DNA of 64,000 nt from SMWN01 sp965221455. GTDB lineage: Bacteria; Pseudomonadota; Gammaproteobacteria; Eutrophobiales; Eutrophobiaceae. The translations under genes and the position numbers were made by a program. Shown here piece by piece: positions 16,548-24,771 of this stretch. A model generated the notes under the pieces. It worked only from the letters and a program-made list of their open reading frames with translations. It was not told the DNA's origin and searched no databases. The stretch is taken from contig OZ244890.1 in NCBI GenBank assembly GCA_965221455.1, positions 2,418,001 through 2,482,000 on the forward strand, written 5' to 3'. Each line of letters begins with the position of its first letter. Within the stretch, counting starts at the first letter, position 1.

Positions 16548-16784
16548 TCACTCCATATGCGTATTGATGTAGTCAATCGCAAGCTGAACCGATGTGATTT
16601 TCTCCGCTTCTTCATCGGGGATCTCTGTTTTAAATTCTTCCTCAAGCGCCATAACCAACTCGACCGTATCCAATGAGTCTGCACCCAAATCATCAACGAA
16701 AGAAGCTTCACCGATTACTTCATCCTCTTTTACTCCCAACTGCTCTACCACGATTTTTTTTACGCGTTCTTCAACACTACTCAT
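16548..16784 (-). CDS. acpP: Acyl carrier protein
   Basis: A 78-residue acidic four-helix protein with the phosphopantetheine serine at Ser37 in DDLGADSLDTVEL. It carries growing acyl chains for FabD, FabH, FabG, FabF and PlsX, which are encoded around it. A GGGGAGGAGAATTCC leader precedes the ATG, a very strong ribosome-binding site fitting its high abundance. The upstream gap to fabG is A+T-rich and may hold its own promoter. Confidence 0.98.
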   Translation of the reverse strand: MSSVEERVKKIVVEQLGVKEDEVIGEASFVDDLGADSLDTVELVMALEEEFKTEIPDEEAEKITSVQLAIDYINTHME

Positions 16785-16942
16785 GATGGAATTCTCCTCC
16801 CCTTAACGACCAGCCGACCGAATAGCGGCCCTAGTTTAGTGAAATGCAGATAAGTTTCAACCCGGATATTATATAAATAAATTTTATCCATTATAATCAA
16901 TAAGATAGTTTAATTATCCTGTTTTTATATTTCGAATAAGTA

Positions 16943-17686
16943 CTAACCCATATACATGCCACCATTTACATTAATCGTTTCTCCCGTAATGTAGGAGGCA
17001 TCGCTTGACGCTAAAAACTTCACAACTTCAGCGACTTCAGCGACTTTTCCCAAGCGGTTCAACGCTATCTGTTTGAGCAATGAATCCTTTTGTTCTGCAT
17101 TTAGATCATTTGTCATATCTGTCTCGATAAATCCCGGTGCAACAGCGTTGACGGTAATACCCCGTGAGCCGACTTCTCTAGCCAAAGAACGTGTAAAACC
17201 AAGCATACCCGCCTTTGATGCTGCATAATTTGTTTGGCCATGATTACCTGACATTGCAACCACTGAAGTGATATTTATAATTCTTCCCTGCCGTGCTTTC
17301 ATCATGCTGCGCAAACATATTTTTGTAATTCTATAGATGGCATTGAGATTCGTATTGATAACATTTTCCCATTCATCATCTCGCATTCGCATTAACAGGC
17401 TATCCCTTGTAATACCTGCATTATTAACCAGTATACCTGGGCTATGACCATCAGTTTTCAAGGCGTCGGCAAATGTTGCGACTGAAGATGCATCCGCTAC
17501 ATTTAAAATATAGGCGCTTCCCGTTAAGCCACGGCCAGTCAATTTTTTTTTGATGGTCTCAATTCCCTGCTCTGAGGTCGCTGTCCCCAGGACATGTGCC
17601 CCCGATTTCGCTAAAGTCAGTGCAATGGATTGTCCAATACCCCGACTCGCACCAGTGACCAGTGCGGTTTGTCCTTCAAGTTTCAT
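16943..17686 (-). CDS. fabG: 3-oxoacyl-ACP reductase
   Basis: A 247-residue short-chain dehydrogenase. NADP-binding TGASRGIG at 11-18, NNAG at 88-91, catalytic Ser141, Tyr154 and Lys158 (NYAASKAG), and the family end GETINVNGGMYM. It reduces 3-oxoacyl-ACP in each elongation cycle. It lies 29 bp downstream of fabD, in the conserved order. Confidence 0.97.
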   Translation of the reverse strand: MKLEGQTALVTGASRGIGQSIALTLAKSGAHVLGTATSEQGIETIKKKLTGRGLTGSAYILNVADASSVATFADALKTDGHSPGILVNNAGITRDSLLMRMRDDEWENVINTNLNAIYRITKICLRSMMKARQGRIINITSVVAMSGNHGQTNYAASKAGMLGFTRSLAREVGSRGITVNAVAPGFIETDMTNDLNAEQKDSLLKQIALNRLGKVAEVAEVVKFLASSDASYITGETINVNGGMYMG

Positions 17687-17715
17687 TGTATTGTTCTCAT
17701 TTCCAATGGTGGTTG

Positions 17716-18651
17716 CTATCCAGTGAGTTCAGCACGCACTTTTTTCAATGATTCCGGATCAAAAATGGGCAGGATATTCAAATTGCGATCAATTCGCCTG
17801 ACTAAACCACTTAATACCTTGCCTGGACCACATTCAATCATCATGTCGATATTTTGTCTGACCATTTCCTGAATCGTCCTGACCCAATGAACTGGCTGAT
17901 AAAGCTGTTGCCGGAGGGCCAGCTTGATATCTTCCACACTCTCACGACTTGTCGCATCAACATTCTGCAGTACCGGAATATCAGGCCGTTTAAATTTGAT
18001 TCTACCAAGGCTCAGTGCCAACTGAGCAGCCGCATCTTGCATTAGTACACAATGCGAAGGGACGCTCACAGGTAAAATTACCGTGCGCCTTGCACCCTCC
18101 GCTCGTGCCAGTTCAAGCGCACGCCTGACGGCCTCTTTATGACCGGCGATGACAGTTTGACCTAAAGAATTATAATTTGCCGTTGCAACAATTTGACCCT
18201 GTGCGGCCCGTTTACATGCATCTTCAATTTGCTTATCTCCAAGACCCAAGACTGCAGCCATACTGCCCGTTCCCTCGGGGACAGCATTTTGCATACAGGC
18301 GCCTCTCTCGGCGACCAGTTGAATCGCATCCGTGAAACGGAGTGACCCTGAACATACCAGTGCAGAATATTCTCCCAAACTATGTCCCGCCATCATTACC
18401 GGTTTTATTTGCGATACTTCATTCCAGACCCGCCAGATTGCCACACTACTTGCAAGTAGTGCTGGCCGGGTGTTCGTTGTTTTGTTGAGATCTGCCTCTG
18501 GACCATCCTGAACAAGCCGCCACAAATCATAACCAGGCACCTCGGAAGCTTCCGCAAATACAGACTGAACCGTCGGATAGACACTGGCTAATTCAGTCAT
18601 CATTCCTAACGACTGGGAACCTTGTCCCGGGAATAAAAATGCAATTAACAT
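17716..18651 (-). CDS. fabD: Malonyl-CoA:ACP transacylase
   Basis: A 311-residue enzyme that moves malonyl from CoA to ACP. The FPGQGSQ loop is at 7-13, the nucleophile is Ser91 in GHSLGEY, and the catalytic His is near 200 (VPSHCVLM). The C-terminal IECGPGKVLSGLVRRI motif is typical. It is encoded directly after fabH with a short gap. Confidence 0.97.
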   Translation of the reverse strand: MLIAFLFPGQGSQSLGMMTELASVYPTVQSVFAEASEVPGYDLWRLVQDGPEADLNKTTNTRPALLASSVAIWRVWNEVSQIKPVMMAGHSLGEYSALVCSGSLRFTDAIQLVAERGACMQNAVPEGTGSMAAVLGLGDKQIEDACKRAAQGQIVATANYNSLGQTVIAGHKEAVRRALELARAEGARRTVILPVSVPSHCVLMQDAAAQLALSLGRIKFKRPDIPVLQNVDATSRESVEDIKLALRQQLYQPVHWVRTIQEMVRQNIDMMIECGPGKVLSGLVRRIDRNLNILPIFDPESLKKVRAELTG

Positions 18652-18697
18652 GGTTTATTTAAAACGGATTCCTGATTGAAAATGAGATTGTAAAAAA

Positions 18698-19666
18698 CTA
18701 GTAAACCACCAATGCAGAGCCCCAGGTAAATCCACCACCAAAAGCCTGAAGTAGTAATTTATCTCCTCGTCGAATTCTTCCATCTCTTACTGCAACATCC
18801 AATGCTAAAGGCACGGATGCAGCAGAGGTATTGCCATGTTGATCAATAGTGACAATCACTTTACTCATGGACATATCCAGTTTTTTTGCTGTTGCCGAGA
18901 TAATTCGTATGTTGGCCTGATGCGGCACCAACCAATCAATATCTTTTTTTTCGAAATTATTCGAGGATAAAGTTTCATCAACAATTCCTCCAAGCGTATT
19001 TACCGCGACTTTAAAAACTTCATTGCCTTGCATCTGTACGTACGCAGTTCCCTCTTTTACTTTTCCACCGGCTGTTGAACTCACTGCAGGGACGCTTAGT
19101 AAATCTTTATAGCGACCATCAGCATGCAGGAAAGTTGACATTATTCCCGGCTGTTCGCTCGCTTCCAATACCACCGCCCCGGCTCCATCGCCAAATATCA
19201 CACAAGTATCCCTGTCGGTCCAATCAATAATACGGGTAAAAATTTCAGCGCCCACCACTAAAACCTTTTTAGCAGCCATTGTCTTGATAAATTTGTCAGC
19301 GACACTCAATGCATAAATGAACCCTGTACACACGGCTTGTATATCAAAGGCAGCAGAGCCGTACACACCTAAACGCTCTTGCAACATACAGGCAGTACTG
19401 GGAAAAATGAGGTCGGGGGTGGTTGTCGCAACAATAATCAGATCAATATCATCTGCGCTTACTGAAGCAGCCTGCATTGCCATACGAGATGCATGTTCGG
19501 CGAGATCGCAAGTTGTTTGATTCTCGGCGGCAATATGTCTTTTGTGAATACCGGTCCTGCTTTTAATCCACTCATCAGAGGTATCCACCATCTGTTCCAA
19601 CTCGGCATTTTCCATAATACGCTCGGGCAAGTAACTTCCGGTACCTATAATCCTGGCGTAAATCAA
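18698..19666 (-). CDS. fabH: 3-oxoacyl-ACP synthase III
   Basis: A 322-residue initiating condensing enzyme (acetyl-CoA + malonyl-ACP). Catalytic Cys113 (DIQAVCTGF), His249 (LVPHQANIRI) and Asn279 (DQHGNTSAAS). The start overlaps plsX by 4 bp. Its presence here follows the E. coli order, in contrast to Pseudomonas, which lacks fabH in this cluster. Confidence 0.97.
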   Translation of the reverse strand: MIYARIIGTGSYLPERIMENAELEQMVDTSDEWIKSRTGIHKRHIAAENQTTCDLAEHASRMAMQAASVSADDIDLIIVATTTPDLIFPSTACMLQERLGVYGSAAFDIQAVCTGFIYALSVADKFIKTMAAKKVLVVGAEIFTRIIDWTDRDTCVIFGDGAGAVVLEASEQPGIMSTFLHADGRYKDLLSVPAVSSTAGGKVKEGTAYVQMQGNEVFKVAVNTLGGIVDETLSSNNFEKKDIDWLVPHQANIRIISATAKKLDMSMSKVIVTIDQHGNTSAASVPLALDVAVRDGRIRRGDKLLLQAFGGGFTWGSALVVY

Positions 19667-20685
19667 GTTAATTCACTTTCCACAAATAATTCTCCGAGTC
19701 TATTCTTAATTCTTTCCGGAATATTTTTATCAACTTCCGAAACAGCTTCTTCAATCGCATGTGCAAAAGAGAACTTGTCTGCACCACCGTGACTCTTGAT
19801 AACAATACCTTTTAAACCCAGTAAACTTGCACCATTGTAACGACGTGAATCGATCTTGTGACGAATATTTTTGAGTACCGGTATTGTTACTAAAGCAGCC
19901 AGTTTTCCGTAGAGTGATTTTTGAAACTCATTCCTGACCTGCCAGCTTATCAGACTTGCGGCACCTTCACATGCCTTCAATGCAATATTACCTACAAACC
20001 CATCACACACAATCACATCAAACTTTCCGCTATAAATATCTGTACCTTCTGCAAATCCGACATAGTTAAGATGACTTCCAGCCAAAAGCGTGGCGGCAAG
20101 TTTTATTCGAACATTACCTTTCATTTTCTCGGAACCGACATTCAACAAAGCGATGGTTGGAGAGTCCAGGTTTCTGGTGGCAGCGGCCAGCTCAGAGCCC
20201 ATTACTGCAAACTGCAGTAATTGCTCGGCACTCGAATCAACATTTGCACCCAGATCAAGCAGGTGTGTATACCCTTCCAAAGCAGGCATGGCCAGGCAGA
20301 TTGCCGGACGATCTATCCCAGGTAACATTTTCAGAACAAATCTGGATATCGCTATCAAGGCACCGGTATTGCCGGCACTGACACAGGCCTGAACGTCACC
20401 GTTTTGAACCATATCAATAGCCACACGCATTGAGGAATCTTTTTTATTACGCAATGCCCTGGAAGGCAATTCATGCATTTCCACTGTTTCAGATGCGTGG
20501 TTGATGCTGATTCGTTCATTTACGCCGGTATTATTTTCCGCAAGCACTTTCAACAGAAGTTCTTCCTGACCAACGAGAACAAGGCGCAGATTACTGTACC
20601 TATTCAGGATATGGAGCGCAGCGGGAATAATCTCGGTCGGACCGTGATCACCGCCCATGGCATCCAGTGCTATGGTAACATCCAA
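19663..20685 (-). CDS. plsX: Phosphate acyltransferase PlsX
   Basis: A 340-residue protein converting acyl-ACP to acyl-phosphate for glycerolipid synthesis. It shows the N-terminal ALDAMGGDHGP, SMRVAIDMVQNGDVQACVSA, GNTGALIA, LDLGANVDS, VCDGFVGNIALKACEG and GLKGIVIKSHGGAD motifs. Length is normal. It lies 96 bp downstream of rpmF and is coupled to fabH. Confidence 0.96.
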   Translation of the reverse strand: MDVTIALDAMGGDHGPTEIIPAALHILNRYSNLRLVLVGQEELLLKVLAENNTGVNERISINHASETVEMHELPSRALRNKKDSSMRVAIDMVQNGDVQACVSAGNTGALIAISRFVLKMLPGIDRPAICLAMPALEGYTHLLDLGANVDSSAEQLLQFAVMGSELAAATRNLDSPTIALLNVGSEKMKGNVRIKLAATLLAGSHLNYVGFAEGTDIYSGKFDVIVCDGFVGNIALKACEGAASLISWQVRNEFQKSLYGKLAALVTIPVLKNIRHKIDSRRYNGASLLGLKGIVIKSHGGADKFSFAHAIEEAVSEVDKNIPERIKNRLGELFVESELT

Positions 20686-20781
20686 AACAACCTCATGATA
20701 ATTGTGGCAGAATGTCTCTGCCCAAACAGTAACGTCTGGACTGAGGTGTTAATAAATAAGCTGGTCCAGAACAGATTAATC

Positions 20782-20973
20782 CTAATCCTGATTTAAATTC
20801 TTTTTATTTTCCAATACTTTATTACCGCGATAATATCCATTTGCGCTAATATGGTGGCGTCTATGCGTTTCACCTGAATGTGGTTCAATGGATAGTGTCT
20901 CTGCACTCAAGGCATCATGTGCGCGTCTCATGCCGCGGCGTGAGCTGGACTTTTTACTTTTTTGAACAGCCAT
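20782..20973 (-). CDS. rpmF: 50S ribosomal protein L32
   Basis: A 63-residue basic protein MAVQKSKKSSSRRGMRRAHD…SGETHRRHHISANGYYRG, the gammaproteobacterial L32 type without zinc-binding cysteines. A CAGGAG site precedes the ATG. It sits between the decayed yceD and plsX, as in relatives where yceD-rpmF-plsX are co-transcribed. Confidence 0.96.
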   Translation of the reverse strand: MAVQKSKKSSSRRGMRRAHDALSAETLSIEPHSGETHRRHHISANGYYRGNKVLENKKNLNQD

Positions 20974-20998
20974 TGCTGATTTTCTCCTGACTAGTTAC

Positions 20999-21563
20999 TT
21001 AATTTAGATTTTTCAACTCGGCAAAAGGATTCTCTCCTAGCTGCTTGTTCATGTTTAAATGAGCTTGCCGATGTAGAGGAATCTAATGATATCGCCAATA
21101 ACAATTCATCTTACAATAAAGTCTCGTTGTTTCACAGATACGCCCGTGCCTCAAACTCGGCGGGCAAATGTTCCTCTTCATCTATCACCGACAATGATCA
21201 TATTCACCAAACCGACGTTGCATCGGCTGCACACAACGTCGGCAAATCCGGGGTAAACTTGTTGCTAACACGTCCAACAATACCAAAAAGCCGATTGCAG
21301 TCATTTCCAGAAAATTCAATCTGACAAAAACTCAAGCCTGAATAATACTCGCTGAGAAGATAATTTGTGCCGTACATCCACCATCTTAATGATATAGCTA
21401 CACTGCTAAATTGTTTTAAATTATAATTTTTTGGAAGCTCTTTCTCAATCCCGGCAAGAAACAGCGGACAGACCGTCTCCGACAGATCAGGCCGTATCGG
21501 GCGGAGGAGTTTATCGGCACGGGATATAGCTGTCAAAAATTTACAGTTTTGTATGTGTATCAA
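20999..21563 (-). pseudogene. yceD: YceD (DUF177) protein, broken by several frameshifts
   Basis: The minus strand carries all parts of YceD in changing frames: IEFSGNDCNRLFGIVGRVS, then (other frame) LPRICRRCVQPMQRRF with the conserved C..C, then (third frame) VIDEEEHLPAEFEARAYL, a DELLLA-type segment and finally NPFAELKNLN-stop, the usual end. At least four frame changes and stops interrupt it. Its place before rpmF is exactly that of yceD, whose product is linked to 23S rRNA accumulation in plants and bacteria. I see no intact copy in the window. Confidence 0.75.
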
Positions 21564-21635
21564 CCATTGACTTGGGCGGTAATTATCATCTCTAATCAGA
21601 CTTCCAAAATTACTTGATTCAGTAAGGAGACTATC

Positions 21636-22211
21636 ATCAATCTTGTCCTCGCATCATCATCTTTGTACCGTCGGTCACTTTTACAAAGACTCAAAATCCC
21701 TTTTGAAAGTGTAGCACCCGATGTTGATGAATCCCGTATGGAAGAAGAAACACCGGCAGCACTGGTGGAGAGATTGGCTGAAATTAAAGCCAGAAAAATT
21801 GCCTCCATGTATCCTGATTCACTGATTATCGGTTCTGATCAAGTCGCTGTCTCGGATAATGAGATTTTAACCAAACCCGACAGTCATGAGAATGCTAAAA
21901 GTCAACTAAAAAAAGCTAGCGGTAAATCGATGATATTTCTAACCGGGCTTTGTATAATCAACACGACGAATAACCATATGCAAAAAGATTGCATTGATTA
22001 TACCGTGCATTTTCGTGATTTGACCGAGCATGAAATTGAGCGCTATCTGCTACAAGACACACCCTATGATTGTGCGGGAAGTTTCAAGTCCGAAAGCTAC
22101 GGTATTTCACTCGTGAGGCGTATGGAAGGAGAAGATCCGACAAGTCTGATCGGCTTACCCTTGATTCGCCTGACAGAAATGTTGAGGAACGAAAATCAAC
22201 GTATTCCCTAA
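21636..22211 (+). CDS. yceF: Maf/YceF-like nucleotide pyrophosphatase
   Basis: Reads NLVLASSSLYRRSLLQRLKI…, the Maf N terminus, with ESRMEEETPAALVERLAEIKA, LIIGSDQVAV (catalytic Asp), LTGLCIINT, and the end GEDPTSLIGLPLIRLTEML. YceF-type Mafs hydrolyse m7GTP, a housecleaning role. No ATG/GTG/TTG exists before the conserved LASSS motif in this frame; after an in-frame TGA the AAGGAG at 21624-21629 is followed by ATC ATC AAT. Either ATC is used as start (I give the second, 6 bases from the site), or translation begins at TTG 21663 and loses the motif. It faces yceD, as in E. coli. Confidence 0.8.
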   Translation: MNLVLASSSLYRRSLLQRLKIPFESVAPDVDESRMEEETPAALVERLAEIKARKIASMYPDSLIIGSDQVAVSDNEILTKPDSHENAKSQLKKASGKSMIFLTGLCIINTTNNHMQKDCIDYTVHFRDLTEHEIERYLLQDTPYDCAGSFKSESYGISLVRRMEGEDPTSLIGLPLIRLTEMLRNENQRIP

Positions 22212-22217
22212 TCTTGA

Positions 22218-23174
22218 CTATTTAATTTCAAATCCTGTCAATAATGATCTCAATGTTTGTGCAAACGTTGTCCCGATTTGACTTGCGAATCGCTCCAGAA
22301 TGGTTTCTCCCCTGGTAAAGTCGACAATATCTTCGGCACCAATCACTTCTCTTGCAACATAACCCGGACTACCGAGCGCATCGACAAGACCTAATGCTAC
22401 CGATTGTTCTCCTGTCCAGATAAAGCCCGAAAAAAGTTTTTCATCTTGTACCAATTTATCTCCACGTCCTTTCTTAACCACATCAACAAATTGTTTATGG
22501 ATATCCACCAATAGTGTTTCAGCATGGTCAACATCTTCTGATTTTAATGGAGAGAAAGGATCAAGAAACCCCTTGTTTTCACCCGCATGTAATAAGCGAC
22601 GTTCAATACCTAATTTTTCTATAGTATCGACAAACCCAAAGCCTGACATAATCACGCCGATCGAGCCTACCAGGCTAGCTTTATCAGCGTAAATTTTATC
22701 TGCGGCGGCGGCAATATAATACCCGCCTGATGCACATAAATCCGTTATCACCGAATAAAATGGTATGTCAGGGTATTCTTCACGTAATCTATAAATCTCA
22801 TCATTCACGTAACCGGCTTGCACAGGGCTACCTCCAGGGCTATTGATTCGCAATATTATTCCCGCCGTGTTTTTATCTTCAAAAGCCGCCCGCAACCCGC
22901 TCGCGATATAATCAGCATTCGCCTCTGAGTCTGCGGAAATCACTCCTGATATATCGATCAATGCTGTATGTTTATCACCGCTCACCGGAACACCATTCCA
23001 GCCACCCGCAAGGTACGCCAAAGTGAAAATCGAAACATAGCCCACCATAAATAACTTGAAAAATACATTCCACCGCCTGGCACGACGTTGTTCTGTAATG
23101 GCTTCCGCAGCCACTTTATTTACAAGCGCTTGCTCAAATTCTCCCTGATTATCACTTGATTGTTGCTCGTTCAT
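22218..23174 (-). CDS. sppA: Signal peptide peptidase SppA, short form
   Basis: A 318-residue S49 peptidase with one N-terminal membrane segment (VFFKLFMVGYVSIFTLAYLA). Nucleophile Ser149 in TDLCASGGYYIAAAADKIYA and general base Lys201 in GENKGFLDPFSPL; INSPGGSPVQA forms the oxyanion region. It degrades leftover signal peptides in the inner membrane. It is converging with yceF, six bases between stops, and its start overlaps a HAD remnant by 4 bp. Confidence 0.94.
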   Translation of the reverse strand: MNEQQSSDNQGEFEQALVNKVAAEAITEQRRARRWNVFFKLFMVGYVSIFTLAYLAGGWNGVPVSGDKHTALIDISGVISADSEANADYIASGLRAAFEDKNTAGIILRINSPGGSPVQAGYVNDEIYRLREEYPDIPFYSVITDLCASGGYYIAAAADKIYADKASLVGSIGVIMSGFGFVDTIEKLGIERRLLHAGENKGFLDPFSPLKSEDVDHAETLLVDIHKQFVDVVKKGRGDKLVQDEKLFSGFIWTGEQSVALGLVDALGSPGYVAREVIGAEDIVDFTRGETILERFASQIGTTFAQTLRSLLTGFEIK

Positions 23175-23326
23175 TGTCTATTCAAACCTCGTAATGATTT
23201 AGTGCCACTAATACCGGCATCCGCAAGTATAGCCATAAAAGTCGGTGAATTCAGTAGTGTGAAATCGTCTTGACTATCACCAATTATCAAGGTGTCTGCT
23301 GACTGAAGACCGGATAAACAATATAA
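23171..23326 (-). pseudogene. HAD-family hydrolase, C-terminal remnant
   Basis: After the rluC stop the same frame continues LSGLQSADTLIIGDSQDDFT…ADAGISGTKSLRGLNRQ and ends in a TGA that overlaps the sppA ATG. GDSQDD resembles HAD motif III/IV (GDS.ND). In Pseudomonas a HAD hydrolase gene lies exactly between rluC and sppA. Only about 50 codons remain with no start, so most of that gene has been deleted. Confidence 0.55.
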
Positions 23327-24277
23327 TCAAGCCAACTTTTCCAGACATTGTTCAAGTTCGTTTGGCAACTTGGTAACGAGTTCTATTGGCTCGCCTGTTT
23401 CCGGCATTACGAAAGACAGTGTCTCTGCATGTAAGAATAGTCGCTTGAGGCCTGTTTTTTTCATTGCACGATTAAATTTCCAATCACCGTATTTATCGTC
23501 TCCAGCTATCGGGTGCTCAATTGAGGCGGCATGTACCCTGATTTGATGCGTCCTCCCCGTCATTAACTCAACTCGGAAAAATGAGGCCACGTTAAAACGT
23601 TCCAGCAAATAGAAATGTGTTGATGCCGGCTTCCCCGCCTTGTCAACTCTAACCTTTCTGCCATCCGGTGTCGGCCCCGTTTTACTCAATGCTACATTGA
23701 CGACTGTCAAGACATCATTAACTCGACCCTTTAACAGAGCGAGATAGTTTTTTTTTACAAGGCCGTTCCTCAACAGAACATGCAGGCTTCGCAAGGTTTT
23801 ATGATCTTTGGCGATTAATAAACAACCTGATGTTGCTCTATCCAGTCGGTGCACCAACTCAAGGAAATGCGCATCGGAACGTTGAGCTCGCAGGATCTCA
23901 ATCACCCCATGTTGGACACCGCTGCCACTATGGACGGCGACATTTGCGGGTTTATTAATGGCGATCAAATAGTCGTCCTCGTAAATCACACTATTTGAGA
24001 TCAACTCAAACAATGCCGTCGGGAGTTTGGATCGATGTTCTGTACCAGTGATCTGTACTGGCGGGATTCTGACTGTATCGCCAGGCCGTAACCGGTAGTT
24101 CTGTTTTATCCTGCCTTTATTGACCCGAACCTCGCCTTTTCTAATCATCTGGTAGATCCGAGTCCTGGGAAGGCTACCAAAACGGCTGATAAGAAAGTTA
24201 TCAAGACGCCTGCCAGTGTGCTCATCATCTACGGTAAGGAAGCAAACCTGTCGCTGCCTGACTATTTTTGCAGCCAT
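23327..24277 (-). CDS. rluC: 23S rRNA pseudouridine synthase RluC
   Basis: A 316-residue enzyme with an N-terminal S4 RNA-binding domain (RRLDNFLISRFGSLPRTRIY … VRVNKGRIKQNYRLRPGD) and the RluA-type catalytic domain with Asp146 in HRLDRATSG, plus MTGRTHQIRVHAAS. It modifies 23S uridines equivalent to 955, 2504 and 2580. It is divergent from rne, the conserved arrangement. Confidence 0.94.
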   Translation of the reverse strand: MAAKIVRQRQVCFLTVDDEHTGRRLDNFLISRFGSLPRTRIYQMIRKGEVRVNKGRIKQNYRLRPGDTVRIPPVQITGTEHRSKLPTALFELISNSVIYEDDYLIAINKPANVAVHSGSGVQHGVIEILRAQRSDAHFLELVHRLDRATSGCLLIAKDHKTLRSLHVLLRNGLVKKNYLALLKGRVNDVLTVVNVALSKTGPTPDGRKVRVDKAGKPASTHFYLLERFNVASFFRVELMTGRTHQIRVHAASIEHPIAGDDKYGDWKFNRAMKKTGLKRLFLHAETLSFVMPETGEPIELVTKLPNELEQCLEKLA

Positions 24278-24771
24278 AATTTATTTGCGAGAATATAGCA
24301 ACATTGTTATATTGACTCCCGGAATACAGGCGTTTTCGGATATTTTCCAGCCGTTGCGCACTTTGAACAAGACAGTATTTAATTGCACAAGCAGCGTTTC
24401 ACTGATGTTGTGGTGCTGATGGCACGTAAGCATGTTGATGCCCTCCCACCCCTTCACAAACAGCGAATTCCCGCAAAATGCCTCTGTCTTTAATTAACTT
24501 TGGTATTCCAACGAGCAGAGGTTTTCTCTCAACTGACTGAATCAACCAAAATGGCATGATTCGTGTTTCAGATTACAAGATAAACCTCATAACGTAAAGG
24601 TTTGATTATCACTCGTATCGATGCAAATGGATATCGTATTCGGGTGGTAAAGGGCGCTCCCGAGAGCCTGAATGACGCTTCTTTTTGAAAGTGTTGATCG
24701 AGTCGAACAGAGGATTAGGCTCTGTCTCTGACTGCGGTTGGTTGAGCGCATATATTAAAGGAATACGGATA
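24278..24771 (+). other. Divergent rluC-rne region with long rne leader
   Basis: About 490 bp without a gene. In known gammaproteobacteria the rne mRNA has a long 5' leader through which RNase E autoregulates. Short self-complementary stretches are visible near 24651-24690 (GGGCGCTCCCGAGAGCC), but I cannot assign the known rne leader stem-loops. Promoters for both genes should lie here. Confidence 0.45.
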
